From Chloroflexota bacterium (GTDB lineage Bacteria; Chloroflexota; Anaerolineae; UBA4142), in the NCBI GenBank assembly GCA_016219275.1, contig JACRBM010000051.1, positions 1 through 52,164 on the forward strand: DNA of 52,164 bases, given 5' to 3'. Of this stretch, positions 38,051-47,905 are shown piece by piece. Position 1 is the stretch's first letter. Each line of letters starts with the position of its first letter. The position numbers and the translations under genes are program-made. Below the pieces are notes generated by a model, which was not told the DNA's origin, did no database searches, and worked only from the letters and a program-made list of their open reading frames with translations.

Positions 38051-39691
38051 CCCAACGATCCACCGCGACTGTTCGCGCATGAATTGTTGAATATAGTACG
38101 GACCCAGCCCGCTCTTGCCGGTACTGCCGCTCCCTTTCCATCCGCCGAACGAGTTGACGCCGGGCCACGCGCCGGTCGTCGCGCCGGCGCGACGATTCGA
38201 GTACGTCACACCGGCTTGGATGTGGTCGAAGAAGTAATCAATCTCGCTCTGTTCGTGACTGTAAATCCCGGCGCACAATCCGTAATCCGAGTCGTTCGCA
38301 CAGCGCATCGCGATCTCGAACGAGTCCACGCCCGCGACGACGAGGATCGGCAGGAACAATTCTTCCTGGAACAATTTGTGCGTCGCCGGCAATGCGACAA
38401 TCGCCGGTTCGACGAAATAACCGTTTGCAAATTCGCCGCCGAGCGCGTTGCCGCCGAGCAGGAACGTGCCACCTGCCGCGCGCGCCTCGTTCGCCGCGCG
38501 CAAGTACACATCCACCGCGGCTTTGTTGATGACAGGTCCCATAAATGTCGGCTTGAGCGTTGGATCGCCGACCTTGACGCGGTCGCGCGTGTATTGGACG
38601 AGGAGTTCGAGGAATTTTTCCTTGACGCGATTGTCCACGTAGACACGCGAGCACGCGCTGCACTTTTGCCCGTCGAACCCGAACGCGGCTTTCATCACGC
38701 CTTCCGCCGCTTCGTCGAGATCCGCGCTCGCGGTCACAATCGCCGGATTCTTGCCGCCCATTTCCGCGATGACCGGCTTGGGATGATTTTTCGCGAACGT
38801 GTGATACAACTGCATACCGATTTCAAGCGAGCCGGTAAACACCATCGCGTCCACGCCGGGGTTCTCTTGCAATTCGACGCCGACCGCCGACCCAGGTCCG
38901 ACCATCAAGTTGAACGCGCCGTTCGGCACGCCCGCGTCCGCGAACGCGCGATAAATTTCGTACCCGGCGACCGGCGATTCGGACGAGGGCTTGAACACGA
39001 CTGCGTTGCCGGCGACGAGCGCGCCCGCACTCATCCCGGTCGCGAGCGCCATCGGAAAATTCCACGGCGCGATGACGCCCCACACGCCGTACGGTCGCAG
39101 AACGCTCATCGTCTTTTGCCCCGCTCCCGGCGATTCGAGCGGCAGCACGAAACCTTTGTGAAATTCCATCCGCTCGCAATAATAGCGAATCAACTCAGCC
39201 GATTCGTTCACTTCGGCGAGCGCCTCAGCGCGATTCTTGCCAACCTCGAACGCCATCCACGCGGAAATTTCGAAACGCCGTTCGACGATCAAATCGGCAG
39301 CGCGGCGCAAAATCTTGAGACGCGCGCGATAATCCAGCGCGCTCCATGCGGGAAACGCCGCGCGCGCGGCGCGAATCGCGGCGCGCGTATCCTCGCGCGT
39401 GCCTTTCGGAAAATAACTGACGACCCAGTTCGTGTTCACCGGACTCGCGTGCGCCATCTCGCCGGCGGACGACGCGCGCGCTTCGCCGTTCACGAAATTC
39501 GTAAAGTGCTTGCCGAGTTCGGCGCGTACCTTGGCGACGGCGGCGTCGTATGCTTCATCGTCTTTGGGTGTGACGGCGAGCGTCGCGTACGTAATCTTGG
39601 GCAGTTTGCCTTTTGGCGCGGCGGCTTTTTTCGCCGGACGCTTGACGATTGATTTCTTCACGGGTTTGGTCGGTTTCTTTTTGACTGGCAT
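38048..39691 (-). CDS. Delta-1-pyrroline-5-carboxylate dehydrogenase (RocA/PutA-type aldehyde dehydrogenase)
   Basis: 547 residues. Residues 2-30 are a Lys/Pro/Ala-rich extension (KKKPTKPVKKSIVKRPAKKA), then a regular aldehyde dehydrogenase: VIAPWNFPMALATGMSAGAL (NAD site), VFTGSLEIG, catalytic Glu in EMGGKNPAIV and nucleophile Cys in GFDGQKCSACSRVYV. The GQKCSACSR pattern is characteristic of P5C dehydrogenases, which oxidise glutamate semialdehyde to glutamate in proline and arginine breakdown. No proline dehydrogenase is adjacent. GGAGGA precedes the ATG at 39691; an upstream start at 39754 would lie in a repeat. The basic tail is unusual and may bind nucleic acid or another partner (inference). 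Confidence 0.9.
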   Translation of the reverse strand: MPVKKKPTKPVKKSIVKRPAKKAAAPKGKLPKITYATLAVTPKDDEAYDAAVAKVRAELGKHFTNFVNGEARASSAGEMAHASPVNTNWVVSYFPKGTREDTRAAIRAARAAFPAWSALDYRARLKILRRAADLIVERRFEISAWMAFEVGKNRAEALAEVNESAELIRYYCERMEFHKGFVLPLESPGAGQKTMSVLRPYGVWGVIAPWNFPMALATGMSAGALVAGNAVVFKPSSESPVAGYEIYRAFADAGVPNGAFNLMVGPGSAVGVELQENPGVDAMVFTGSLEIGMQLYHTFAKNHPKPVIAEMGGKNPAIVTASADLDEAAEGVMKAAFGFDGQKCSACSRVYVDNRVKEKFLELLVQYTRDRVKVGDPTLKPTFMGPVINKAAVDVYLRAANEARAAGGTFLLGGNALGGEFANGYFVEPAIVALPATHKLFQEELFLPILVVAGVDSFEIAMRCANDSDYGLCAGIYSHEQSEIDYFFDHIQAGVTYSNRRAGATTGAWPGVNSFGGWKGSGSTGKSGLGPYYIQQFMREQSRWIVG

Positions 39692-39715
39692 TTCGATTCC
39701 TCCTTCAAGATGATA

Positions 39716-39780
39716 GTAAACAAGTAGATTGGTAAACAAGGATACAAGTCTCACCGGTCTACTTGTCTACCTGTTTCCTC
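39716..39780. repeat. Facing arrays of 8-bp units upstream of the dehydrogenase gene
   Basis: 39716-39747: GTAAACAA, GTAGATTG, GTAAACAA, GGATACAA. 39757-39780: GTCTACTT, GTCTACCT, GTTTCCTC, which can pair with the first group. The rest of the 39692-40050 spacer holds nothing more than the promoter at 39959. Confidence 0.7.
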
Positions 39781-39958
39781 CTTACCATATTTCCCGAAAA
39801 TTGTAACCGCAATCGCAACGCGTGTCAAAAGTGTCTGGTTTGCTTCAATTCATCGGCGGTAGAATGCAGGTCACGTTTAGTCTCAAGTCTCGGAGTACGG
39901 CAAGTCTCGGCGGATTGCTGGTTTTCCGATCAATTTCCAATTTTCTTTACCCAGTTTT

Positions 39959-39987
39959 TTGACAGCGCAATTCATTCGCGATACAGT
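39959..39987 (+). promoter_or_regulatory. Promoter of the diguanylate cyclase gene
   Basis: Perfect TTGACA (39959-39964), 17-bp spacer, TACAGT (39982-39987). Confidence 0.55.
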
Positions 39988-40050
39988 AGATTGTATACCA
40001 TTGACGCGTCGCAAACGCTACTCGCGTGCGCCGCGTAAAGGAGAATTCAT

Positions 40051-42750
40051 TTGCAATTGGTCCGCCACCAAATCCAACACCTTCTTGTCGTCGCTATCCT
40101 TTTACTCGGGCTGGCGTTGACCAGTTTGTATAGTTACTTGTTGTTCCACACCCTGGCAGAAGTGTTTAGCGTCGGCGTCGGCATCGGTGTGTTCATCGTC
40201 GCATGGAACGCGCGACAGTGGATCGCCAATACCTATCTTTTGTTTATCGGAATCGGCTTTGTATTTATCAGCATCATAGACGTGGTGCATACGCTCGCGT
40301 TCAAGGGCATCGGTATCTTTCGCGAGTACGACGCTAACTTGCCCACCCAGTTGTGGGTCGCCGCGCGCTATCTCCAAAGTGTTTCGCTCCTCATTGCGCC
40401 GCTCTTCCTGCGCCGGCGGTTGCCTGGATCGTTCATCCTCGCCGGCTATAGCATAGTCACAATTGTTTTGCTCGGAGTGATTTTTGGAAACCTCTTTCCG
40501 GTCTGTTACATCGAAGGGGCGGGTCTCACGCCGTTCAAAATCGTCAGCGAATATATCATTTGCGCGATCTTCACCGCATCCATCTTTGTGTTGATTCGCC
40601 AGCGCCGCCACTTTGACCACGGCATTTTGAATCTCCTGATCTTCGCGACGATCGCCTCGATTGGTTCGGAAATCGCCTTTACGTCGTACTTGGGCGTGTA
40701 CGATCTTGCCAATCTGGTCGGTCACCTTTTCAAGGTCATTGCATTTTACTTGATCTATCTTTCGCTGATCGAAAGTGGTCTGCAAAGACCCTATGACTCG
40801 TTGTTTCGGAGTCTCAAACAAAGCGAGGAAAGCTTTGCGCGCAGTAACGCTTACTTTCGCGCGCTCACCGAAAATGCGCACGATTTAATTACCGTGGTGA
40901 ACGCGGATGGCACCGTGCGATATTGCAGTCCATCCATGCAACGGCTCCTCGGCGATACCGTTGCCGAGATCACCAATCAGAATATGCTGGATTGGATGCA
41001 TCCCGACGATAGAGTCACTTTGACGCGCACATTTACCGCGAGTCTCGAAAACCCCAACCAGGTCACCCACTTTCAAGTGCGGATCTGCCGGAAAGACAGC
41101 GATTGGGCGGTGATTGAAGGAACGATCTGCAACTTGCTCGCTAACCCGGCGGTGGAAGGGCTGGTTATCAACTCACGCGACATTACTGCGCGCAAAAAAG
41201 CGGACCAAGTAATCTCCAATCTCGCCAAGTTTCCCACGGAAAACCCCAATCCGGTATTACGCTTGAACTTGGAGGGCGTCATTCTGTATGCCAACCTAGC
41301 AAGCCAGGGTTTGCTCGCAGAATGGCAAAGCGTAGTGGGAAAATACGCGCCCCCGCTTGTATGCGACTTGGTCAGCCAAGCATTCAAGAACTCGTCGCGG
41401 ACCACCACGGAGATTGTTTGCGGCGAGCGAATCTTTTTATTCTACATTACGCCGGTCGTCGAGGGGGGCTATGCCAATTTCTATGGGCACGATATTACCG
41501 AACGCAAACGCGCGGCAGAAGCATTGCGCGAGAGCGAGGAACGATTCCGGCTTGCGTTCGAAAACTCGAACATTGGCATGGCGATGATAGACCTGAGCTG
41601 GCGTTTTCTGCGCGTCAACCATCGCTTGGGCGAGATTCTGGGCTACTCGGAAAACGAATTGATGGCTCTAAAAGTGAATGACGTGACGCACCCCGACGAC
41701 ATGGACACGAGTCCCCTGTTCGGTCGGCGCGCCCTCGCCGGAGAGATCGAGCATGACGAATTTGAGAAACGGTACATTCACCGGCAAGGGCAGATTGTAT
41801 GGGTGCGCGTGGCAAGTTCACTCGTGCGCGACGCGCGTGGCGCGCCGCTCTATTTTTTCTCACACGTCCAAGACATTACTGCGTACAAACAAGTGGGATT
41901 GCGTCTGCGCCAACTCTCGCGCGCCGTCGAGCAAAGCCCGGCGTCTATCGTCATCACCGATACGGACGGCACGATTGAGTACGTCAATCCAAAATTCACT
42001 CAAATAACCGGCTATACGTTTGAAGAGGCATTGGGCAAGAATCCGCGCATTTTGAAATCGGGCGAGATGGCGCAGGAAACCTACACCGAGTTGTGGAACA
42101 CGATCCTAGCGGGAAAAGAATGGCACGGCGAGTTTCACAACAAAAAGAAGAACGGCGAACGTTATTGGGAATCCGCCTCCATCTCGCCCATCGCCGATGT
42201 GTCCGGCAAAATTACGCATTTCGTCGCGGTCAGAGAAGACATCACTGCGCGCAAGCAGGCGGAGAGGCAATTGTACTATTTGAGCACGCACGATGCGTTG
42301 ACAGGGTTGTATAACCGAATGCACTTTGAGGCGGAGCTCGCGCGCCTGGAATATAGCCGCGCCTTTCCAGTGAGTGTGATCGTCGCCGACGCCGATAATA
42401 TGAAAGGAATCAATGATTCGCGGGGGCACGCGGCGGGCGATGAACTATTGCGGCGCGCGACCGCCGTGTTCCACCAGGTCTTTCGTGCGTCCGACATCAT
42501 CGCGCGCGTCGGCGGGGATGAGTTCGCCATTCTCTTGCCGGCGACGGACGCGTTCACCGCGGAGCAAATTTTGATGCGAATCCACGAAAAACTCGTCGAA
42601 TACCGGGCGACGACTACCGACTTGCCACTCGATCTTTCGCTCGGTGTGGCGACGACCGTAGACGACCACCTCGAAGAAACATTGAAACTCGCCGATCAAC
42701 GAATGTATGCTGACAAGCGCGCCCATAAGCAAAGTGTCAACACCCGCTAG
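40051..42750 (+). CDS. Membrane-bound PAS/GGDEF diguanylate cyclase (MASE3-like sensor)
   Basis: 899 residues. Residues 1-240 form about seven to eight membrane helices resembling a MASE3 sensor domain (WIANTYLLFIGIGFVFISII, then DVVHTLAFKGIGIF). Four PAS-type domains follow (about 270-390; 395-500, degenerate; 505-625; 635-755), the third and fourth with clear PAC ends. The GGDEF domain spans about 765-895 with THDALTGLYNRMHFE and the intact active site RVGGDEFAILL, so it should make cyclic-di-GMP from two GTP. No EAL domain. Start is TTG 40051 with AAAGGAG 8 nt upstream. Single gene with its own promoter. The HD-GYP protein 2 kb further on is the likely opposing activity. Confidence 0.92.
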   Translation: MQLVRHQIQHLLVVAILLLGLALTSLYSYLLFHTLAEVFSVGVGIGVFIVAWNARQWIANTYLLFIGIGFVFISIIDVVHTLAFKGIGIFREYDANLPTQLWVAARYLQSVSLLIAPLFLRRRLPGSFILAGYSIVTIVLLGVIFGNLFPVCYIEGAGLTPFKIVSEYIICAIFTASIFVLIRQRRHFDHGILNLLIFATIASIGSEIAFTSYLGVYDLANLVGHLFKVIAFYLIYLSLIESGLQRPYDSLFRSLKQSEESFARSNAYFRALTENAHDLITVVNADGTVRYCSPSMQRLLGDTVAEITNQNMLDWMHPDDRVTLTRTFTASLENPNQVTHFQVRICRKDSDWAVIEGTICNLLANPAVEGLVINSRDITARKKADQVISNLAKFPTENPNPVLRLNLEGVILYANLASQGLLAEWQSVVGKYAPPLVCDLVSQAFKNSSRTTTEIVCGERIFLFYITPVVEGGYANFYGHDITERKRAAEALRESEERFRLAFENSNIGMAMIDLSWRFLRVNHRLGEILGYSENELMALKVNDVTHPDDMDTSPLFGRRALAGEIEHDEFEKRYIHRQGQIVWVRVASSLVRDARGAPLYFFSHVQDITAYKQVGLRLRQLSRAVEQSPASIVITDTDGTIEYVNPKFTQITGYTFEEALGKNPRILKSGEMAQETYTELWNTILAGKEWHGEFHNKKKNGERYWESASISPIADVSGKITHFVAVREDITARKQAERQLYYLSTHDALTGLYNRMHFEAELARLEYSRAFPVSVIVADADNMKGINDSRGHAAGDELLRRATAVFHQVFRASDIIARVGGDEFAILLPATDAFTAEQILMRIHEKLVEYRATTTDLPLDLSLGVATTVDDHLEETLKLADQRMYADKRAHKQSVNTR

Positions 42751-42878
42751 ATGATCCGATCCAAAATGTGCGCGCCAAATAAAGACGCGGTTCTTATTTC
42801 TGGCAGGCGCGTGCGCTTTTGTGAAAACAAAAACCTGGGGAACCTGAATACTCCAAACCCGTACGGTTGGTTCTGGTT

Positions 42879-42907
42879 TTGACATCCCGCGCGCACGCGA
42901 GTACAAT
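42879..42907 (+). promoter_or_regulatory. Promoter of comM
   Basis: Perfect TTGACA (42879-42884), 17-bp spacer, TACAAT (42902-42907); start codon about 50 bp downstream. Confidence 0.7.
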
Positions 42908-42958
42908 CTTTCGGCAATTGCACGCGGGTACTCATTCTCGCACGATGGAGACACGCCA

Positions 42959-44482
42959 ATGCTCGCCAAAGTCACCAGTTGCGCGGTCGTCGGTCTCGAC
43001 GGCGCGCTCGTGGATGTCGAAGTCTACATCTCCAACGGTCAACCTGGGTTGACCATCGTCGGTCTCCCCGATGCCGCGGTGCAGGAATCACGCGAACGCG
43101 TGCGCGCCGCGATCAAGAACTCTAGTTTCGCCTATCCCTTCGACAAGCGCATCACGGTCAACCTCGCGCCCGCCGATCTTCGCAAAGAAGGACCAGCGTA
43201 CGATTTGCCCATCGCGGTTGGTCTGCTGATCGCGTCCGAACAAATCCACGCGGATCTGACACGCACGCTCATCATCGGCGAGTTATCGCTCGACGGAATC
43301 GTGCGTCACACGAACGGCGTCCTGCCGATGGCGGCGGTTGCGCGCGAACGCGGTTTCGATGCGCTCTTCGTTCCTGCCAGCGATGCGCCCGAAGCCGCCC
43401 TCGTCCCCGATGTAAAGGCGTATCCCATCGAAACATTGTTCGCGCTCGCCGCGCATTTGAACGCGCTGCAACCACTCGCGCCGTACTGCGCGTCGCGCGA
43501 TTTTTCGCCGGACACGGCGCCCAGTTACGCAACCGATTGTGCCGAAGTGCGCGGACAGGAACATGTCAAGCGCGCGCTTGAAGTGGCGGCGGCGGGGCAA
43601 CATAACTTGTTGATGATGGGTCCCCCAGGCGCGGGCAAGACCTTGCTCGCGCGTTCGTTCCCTTCGATTCTGCCCAACCTCACGCTCGAAGAATCCCTCG
43701 AGATCACGCGCATCTATTCGGTGAACGATATGTTGCCGAGCGATTCACCACTCGTGCGGCATCGCCCGTTCCGCGCGCCGCATCACACGATTTCGCACGC
43801 GGGTCTCGTCGGCGGCGGACGGTGGCCCCGCCCCGGCGAAATTTCGCTGGCGCATCGCGGCGTGTTGTTCCTCGACGAATTGCCGGAATTTGATTCGCGC
43901 AGTCTTGAGGTGATGCGCCAACCACTCGAAGACAAGGTCGTAACGATTTCGCGCGCGCAAGGCTCGCTCACGTTCCCAGCGAATTTTATGCTGATCGCTG
44001 CGATGAATCCCTGTCCCTGCGGCTACTATGGCGACCCTGTCAAAGAGTGTACCTGCTCGCTTTCGAATGTGTTACGCTATCAAAAACGCATCAGCGGTCC
44101 GTTGCTCGATCGGATTGATATTCACATCGAAGTGCCGCGTGTGGATTACGAGAAACTCTCCGGCGACCGGCTCGGCGAAACATCGGAGACGATTCGTGCG
44201 CGCGTGGAGAACGCGCGGACGCGCCAACGCGCGCGGTTTGCCGGCACAAATCTGCAATGCAACGGCGACATGGGACCGGCGGAAGTGCGGCGGTTTTGCG
44301 AGATAGACAGCGCGGGGAAAAATCTTTTGCGCGCGGCGATGCAACAAATGCAGATGAGTGCGCGCGCGTATCATCGCATCTTGAAACTGGCGCGCACGAT
44401 TGCCGATCTGGCGGACTGCGATAAAATCGAAACGCCGCATTTGGCGGAGGCGATCCAATACAGACCCAGGAAGCAGGCGTAG
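42959..44482 (+). CDS. comM: YifB/ComM family AAA+ ATPase
   Basis: 507 residues, full length. N-terminal Lon-protease-like fold domain (LAKVTSCAVVGLDGALVDVE, then GLPDAAVQESRERVRAAIKN), AAA+ core with Walker A GPPGAGKTLLARSF and Walker B GVLFLDELPEF, and the C-terminal Mg-chelatase-like lid with a Cys-rich stretch (NPCPCGYYGDPVKECTCS). ComM is a hexameric helicase that promotes branch migration during natural transformation; orthologs occur widely also in species not known to be competent. All motifs are intact. TGGAGA lies 9 nt before the ATG; own promoter upstream. Confidence 0.93.
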   Translation: MLAKVTSCAVVGLDGALVDVEVYISNGQPGLTIVGLPDAAVQESRERVRAAIKNSSFAYPFDKRITVNLAPADLRKEGPAYDLPIAVGLLIASEQIHADLTRTLIIGELSLDGIVRHTNGVLPMAAVARERGFDALFVPASDAPEAALVPDVKAYPIETLFALAAHLNALQPLAPYCASRDFSPDTAPSYATDCAEVRGQEHVKRALEVAAAGQHNLLMMGPPGAGKTLLARSFPSILPNLTLEESLEITRIYSVNDMLPSDSPLVRHRPFRAPHHTISHAGLVGGGRWPRPGEISLAHRGVLFLDELPEFDSRSLEVMRQPLEDKVVTISRAQGSLTFPANFMLIAAMNPCPCGYYGDPVKECTCSLSNVLRYQKRISGPLLDRIDIHIEVPRVDYEKLSGDRLGETSETIRARVENARTRQRARFAGTNLQCNGDMGPAEVRRFCEIDSAGKNLLRAAMQQMQMSARAYHRILKLARTIADLADCDKIETPHLAEAIQYRPRKQA

Positions 44483-44621
44483 AAAATGGTTGCGCTATTC
44501 AGATTTCTAAAGTTTTTGGACACTTTGGAGATCTGAACGTCCTCAATCCGAAAGGAATCTGCTCTAAGCAACGCTCGCATCCCCGATGGTGACCCGACAC
44601 TGAATCGTGGAGTCAAAATGG

Positions 44622-44765
44622 GGCGATTGAAATCGCCTTTAGTGGGCGTTCCGCCGGGCGTCCATCCCTCATTGCATTCGGGACAATTGCCTACGTGGAC
44701 GCCGCATTTCGCCTGCGTAGGCGGGCGACCAGCCAACGGCTCATGCGGGGCAATTTCAATTGCCC
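44622..44765. repeat. Composite palindromic repeat region
   Basis: The 306-bp spacer 44483-44788 has no gene. It starts with a hairpin-prone stretch (CTAAAGTTTTTGGACACTTT at about 44508) and contains GGCGATT-GA-AATCGCC (44622-44637) and GGGCAATT-TC-AATTGCCC (44748-44765), which frame about 110 bp of GC-rich DNA. Confidence 0.6.
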
Positions 44766-44788
44766 ATGTTCAGATCACGCTCCACGAT

Positions 44789-47700
44789 TTAATGGAGTGC
44801 TACCTCCCCGATCAGTTGCAAGAAAATCTCAACGACTTGAAGATCAAAGTGCCGGCCGGCTTGAGCGCGGATATGTTCGCGCACCTCTTGTTTCGAAAGC
44901 GCCGTGCGGTACGGTCGGTCCGACGACATCGCGTCCCACACATCTACCACCGCGAAGATTCTTGCGGACAGCGGAATTTGTTCACCGCTCAACCCGCGCG
45001 GATAACCGGTCCCATCCCACTTTTCGTGATGACAGTGCGGAATGTCCAGCGCGTGGCGCAAGTATTCAATCGGCGCGAGCATATTATACGCGTACTCCGG
45101 ATGCTTGCGCATGACCTTCCACTCTTCGTCGCTCAACGCGCCCGGTTTGAGGAGGATGCTGTCCGGGATGCCCATTTTGCCGATGTCGTGGAGCAGCGCG
45201 CCCCGGCGAACTTGAACCAATTCCGCCTCGTTCAGACCCATCGCGCGCGCGAGACGCAGCGTCATCTCGGTGACGCGCTGAGTGTGCCCTTCCGTCTCTT
45301 TGTCGCGCAGATCGAGCGCGCGCGACCAACCCTCGATGGTCGCATCATACGAAAGCACCAGTTCGCTGTTCGCACTCTGCAAACCGTTGAACAGTTCGGC
45401 GTTGTCTATCGCGATGGCGGCTTGCCCGGCGAGCGTTTCAAAAAAATCCATCCACTCGGGGTCGGGACTGAGCAGGGCGCGATGGAAAACTTCTAAAACG
45501 CCTTTGACCTTTCCTTTGGCAATGAGGGGAACACTCAAGTAGGCGATGAAATCCTCGCCCGCTGTGAGATGGGCTTTAGTGAATGGACGCGCTGCCTCTT
45601 TCAGATTGGGGATGCTGATCAGCCGGCGTTCCAGCGCGGCTTGACCAGCATGGTCCTCCCCCAGGCGCAGAGTCAAGCGCGTGATGCCGCTTCCCCGAAA
45701 ACCGCGTTCCGCGATGAACTCTAGCGTATTCAAATGTGGGTTGAGCAACAACACAGTGGCGGCATCCACGCGCAGTTGTGTCGTCACATGAGCAAGGAGA
45801 AGATCAAGTGTGATATGAAGGTCAATGTTGCTACCGATCGCTCTATCAATCGCGTGTAGGGCGGCGAGTCGCTCCACCTGCCGCTCAGTCTGTTCGTGCA
45901 AAGTCGCGCGGTGAATCGCATTCGCGGCGATATCGGCGATGGCGGTGAATAGACGCATCTCCCCGTCGCCCATCGCGGTCTTGCGCGCAATCCACAACAA
46001 GCCAATGATTTGTTCCTGGGCGATCAGCGGCACACCCGCGATGGCAGTACACCCGCCAATCAGATCCGGTCGGAACAGTTTCCGGTCGTTTGGCGCATCG
46101 TTGTTCAGGTAGGACTGGCGCGTGGCGAGAACTTGCGCCGTCAATCCTTTGCCCGGTGGAATGCGCTCGCCGGTGACAGGCGCCCAAATCCCCCGACCCA
46201 ATTCGGTTATCGTTTCACCACTGACTGGGTCAAGCATCTCAAATGCCGCGCCATCGGCGTTCAACAAAATCAACAATTGATCGAGAAGGATCGGCAACAT
46301 TGCCGCGCGAGTTTGCGCGACCCGCAAGGCAGTGCTTACATTCGCGATCGCTTCCAGTTCGCGCTCACGGTGCTTGCGCTCGGTGATGTCGCTCACCATC
46401 CCGCGCACAATCGGCGCGGCGACGCCTTCGGTGCGCAGCGTATTGGTGTATTCCCAGATTCGCTTTTCCCCGGTGCTGGTCTGTACCAGCATCAAGCCGC
46501 TGGCTGTTCCATCTCTCTGGATGGCGACCAGATATTCGGCAAACTGGTCGCGCACCTCGGGCGCGAGAATGTCGCGCAGGTTCATTTTCAAGAGAGTGTC
46601 TGCGTCAATCCCCAGTTGTTTTGCCGCCGCCGGGTTCACGGAGAGAATCCGTCCCTGCAAATCGTGGGTGCAGATCAGATCATGGCTGTGCTCCACCAGG
46701 TCGCGATAGCGATCCTCGCTCTCCCTTAGCGCCGCCTCCGCGCGTTTACGTTCGGTGATCAAGGTCAATGTCACGATGATCTGGGTTGGCGCATCGCCCG
46801 CGCTGGAACTCAGAATCGTCTCTCTGCTTTGCACCCATTCCCAATCGCCATCTTTCCGCTTGAGCCGGTACTCGATGGCGCTCGCGCCACCCGCCGATCC
46901 TCTTTGCATGACTTGATGCCAGTGCGCTCTCACCGCAGATAGGTCATCCGGATGAATGGCAAAGAAAATAGAACCTGGCGCAAGCAATTCACTTCGGGAA
47001 TACCCGCAAAATTCTTCACGATTAAAAAAGACCGTCTGGTTCTTGGTTAGATCCAACACATAGATAACGTCCGGCGAGTTAGTGGCAAGGCGATGAAAGC
47101 GCTCTTCACTTTCCTGCCGCGACTTTTCTGCTCGCTTGCGCTCGGTGACGTCGTGCGCGACGACGAGCGCGGCTGGGCGTCCGGCGAATTCTAATTTGTG
47201 AGAGACGATCTCGACATCAATGAGTGAACCGTTTTTGAGCCGGTGTCGCCACTCACCGGAAAATTGAATGTCGGGTCGCGTTTGTCGAACATTCTCAAGC
47301 AGACGCGCGACGTCTTCTGCCGGACGAATGTCCGTGATACGCATCTGCAAAAATTCGTCGCGCGAGAAACCATATTTGAGTACCGCGGTATCGTTGACCT
47401 CCAAGAAAGCCAGCGTTTCCAAATCGTAAACCCACATCGGATGCGGATTGTTGGTAAACAAATAGCGGAAAGATGTTTCACTTTCCTGGAGCGCCTCTGC
47501 CGCGCGCGTGTGTTCAACCCCCAGACGCCTTTTTTCGAGCGCAGCACGAATCACCAGTGGCAATCGCCGAATGTGTTTCGGCGTCTTGATCACGTAATCC
47601 GCCGCGCCGCGCTTGAGCGCCTCGACGGCAATTTCTTCTGAGCCGGTCCCAGTGACAATCACTACCGGCACTTGCGGATTTCTTGCATGAACGGCGTCGA

Positions 47701-47905
47701 GAACTTGGAGCCCTTCAAAGCCCAGGATATTGAAATCACTCAGCACGAGGTCATAATCGCCTTCGGCGAGCCGCGCTTCGAAATCCGCGCGCGATCTTGC
47801 TTCCGTGACTTGAAAACCACCCTGCTCTTTTTCCAACGCATCGCGCACCAACTCACGGTCGAGTGGGTAATCGTCAACGTAGAGAATGCGAATGAGTTCG
47901 CTCAT
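44789..47905 (-). CDS. REC-PAS-GAF-HD-GYP protein (cyclic-di-GMP phosphodiesterase)
   Basis: 1038 residues, cytosolic. Receiver domain at 1-125 (ILYVDDYPLDRELVRDALEK; phosphoacceptor in DLVLSDFNILG), three PAS domains (about 145-260, 270-390, 400-510), two GAF domains (about 520-670 and 690-840) and a C-terminal HD-GYP domain (about 860-1030) with LHDIGKMGIPDSILLKPGAL, the second His pair HCHHEKWDGTGYP and DVWDAMSSDRPYR. All metal ligands of HD-GYP phosphodiesterases appear present, so cleavage of cyclic-di-GMP is likely. Its start overlaps the end of the preceding response regulator by 4 bp; the receiver is probably phosphorylated by the kinase of the same operon. Confidence 0.93.
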   Translation of the reverse strand: MSELIRILYVDDYPLDRELVRDALEKEQGGFQVTEARSRADFEARLAEGDYDLVLSDFNILGFEGLQVLDAVHARNPQVPVVIVTGTGSEEIAVEALKRGAADYVIKTPKHIRRLPLVIRAALEKRRLGVEHTRAAEALQESETSFRYLFTNNPHPMWVYDLETLAFLEVNDTAVLKYGFSRDEFLQMRITDIRPAEDVARLLENVRQTRPDIQFSGEWRHRLKNGSLIDVEIVSHKLEFAGRPAALVVAHDVTERKRAEKSRQESEERFHRLATNSPDVIYVLDLTKNQTVFFNREEFCGYSRSELLAPGSIFFAIHPDDLSAVRAHWHQVMQRGSAGGASAIEYRLKRKDGDWEWVQSRETILSSSAGDAPTQIIVTLTLITERKRAEAALRESEDRYRDLVEHSHDLICTHDLQGRILSVNPAAAKQLGIDADTLLKMNLRDILAPEVRDQFAEYLVAIQRDGTASGLMLVQTSTGEKRIWEYTNTLRTEGVAAPIVRGMVSDITERKHRERELEAIANVSTALRVAQTRAAMLPILLDQLLILLNADGAAFEMLDPVSGETITELGRGIWAPVTGERIPPGKGLTAQVLATRQSYLNNDAPNDRKLFRPDLIGGCTAIAGVPLIAQEQIIGLLWIARKTAMGDGEMRLFTAIADIAANAIHRATLHEQTERQVERLAALHAIDRAIGSNIDLHITLDLLLAHVTTQLRVDAATVLLLNPHLNTLEFIAERGFRGSGITRLTLRLGEDHAGQAALERRLISIPNLKEAARPFTKAHLTAGEDFIAYLSVPLIAKGKVKGVLEVFHRALLSPDPEWMDFFETLAGQAAIAIDNAELFNGLQSANSELVLSYDATIEGWSRALDLRDKETEGHTQRVTEMTLRLARAMGLNEAELVQVRRGALLHDIGKMGIPDSILLKPGALSDEEWKVMRKHPEYAYNMLAPIEYLRHALDIPHCHHEKWDGTGYPRGLSGEQIPLSARIFAVVDVWDAMSSDRPYRTALSKQEVREHIRAQAGRHFDLQVVEIFLQLIGEVALH

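Noticed and set aside
37913-39652. Long plus-strand open frame (579 codons) opposite the P5C dehydrogenase gene
   Set aside because: Antisense shadow of a clear aldehyde dehydrogenase; Arg/His-rich composition without domain similarity.
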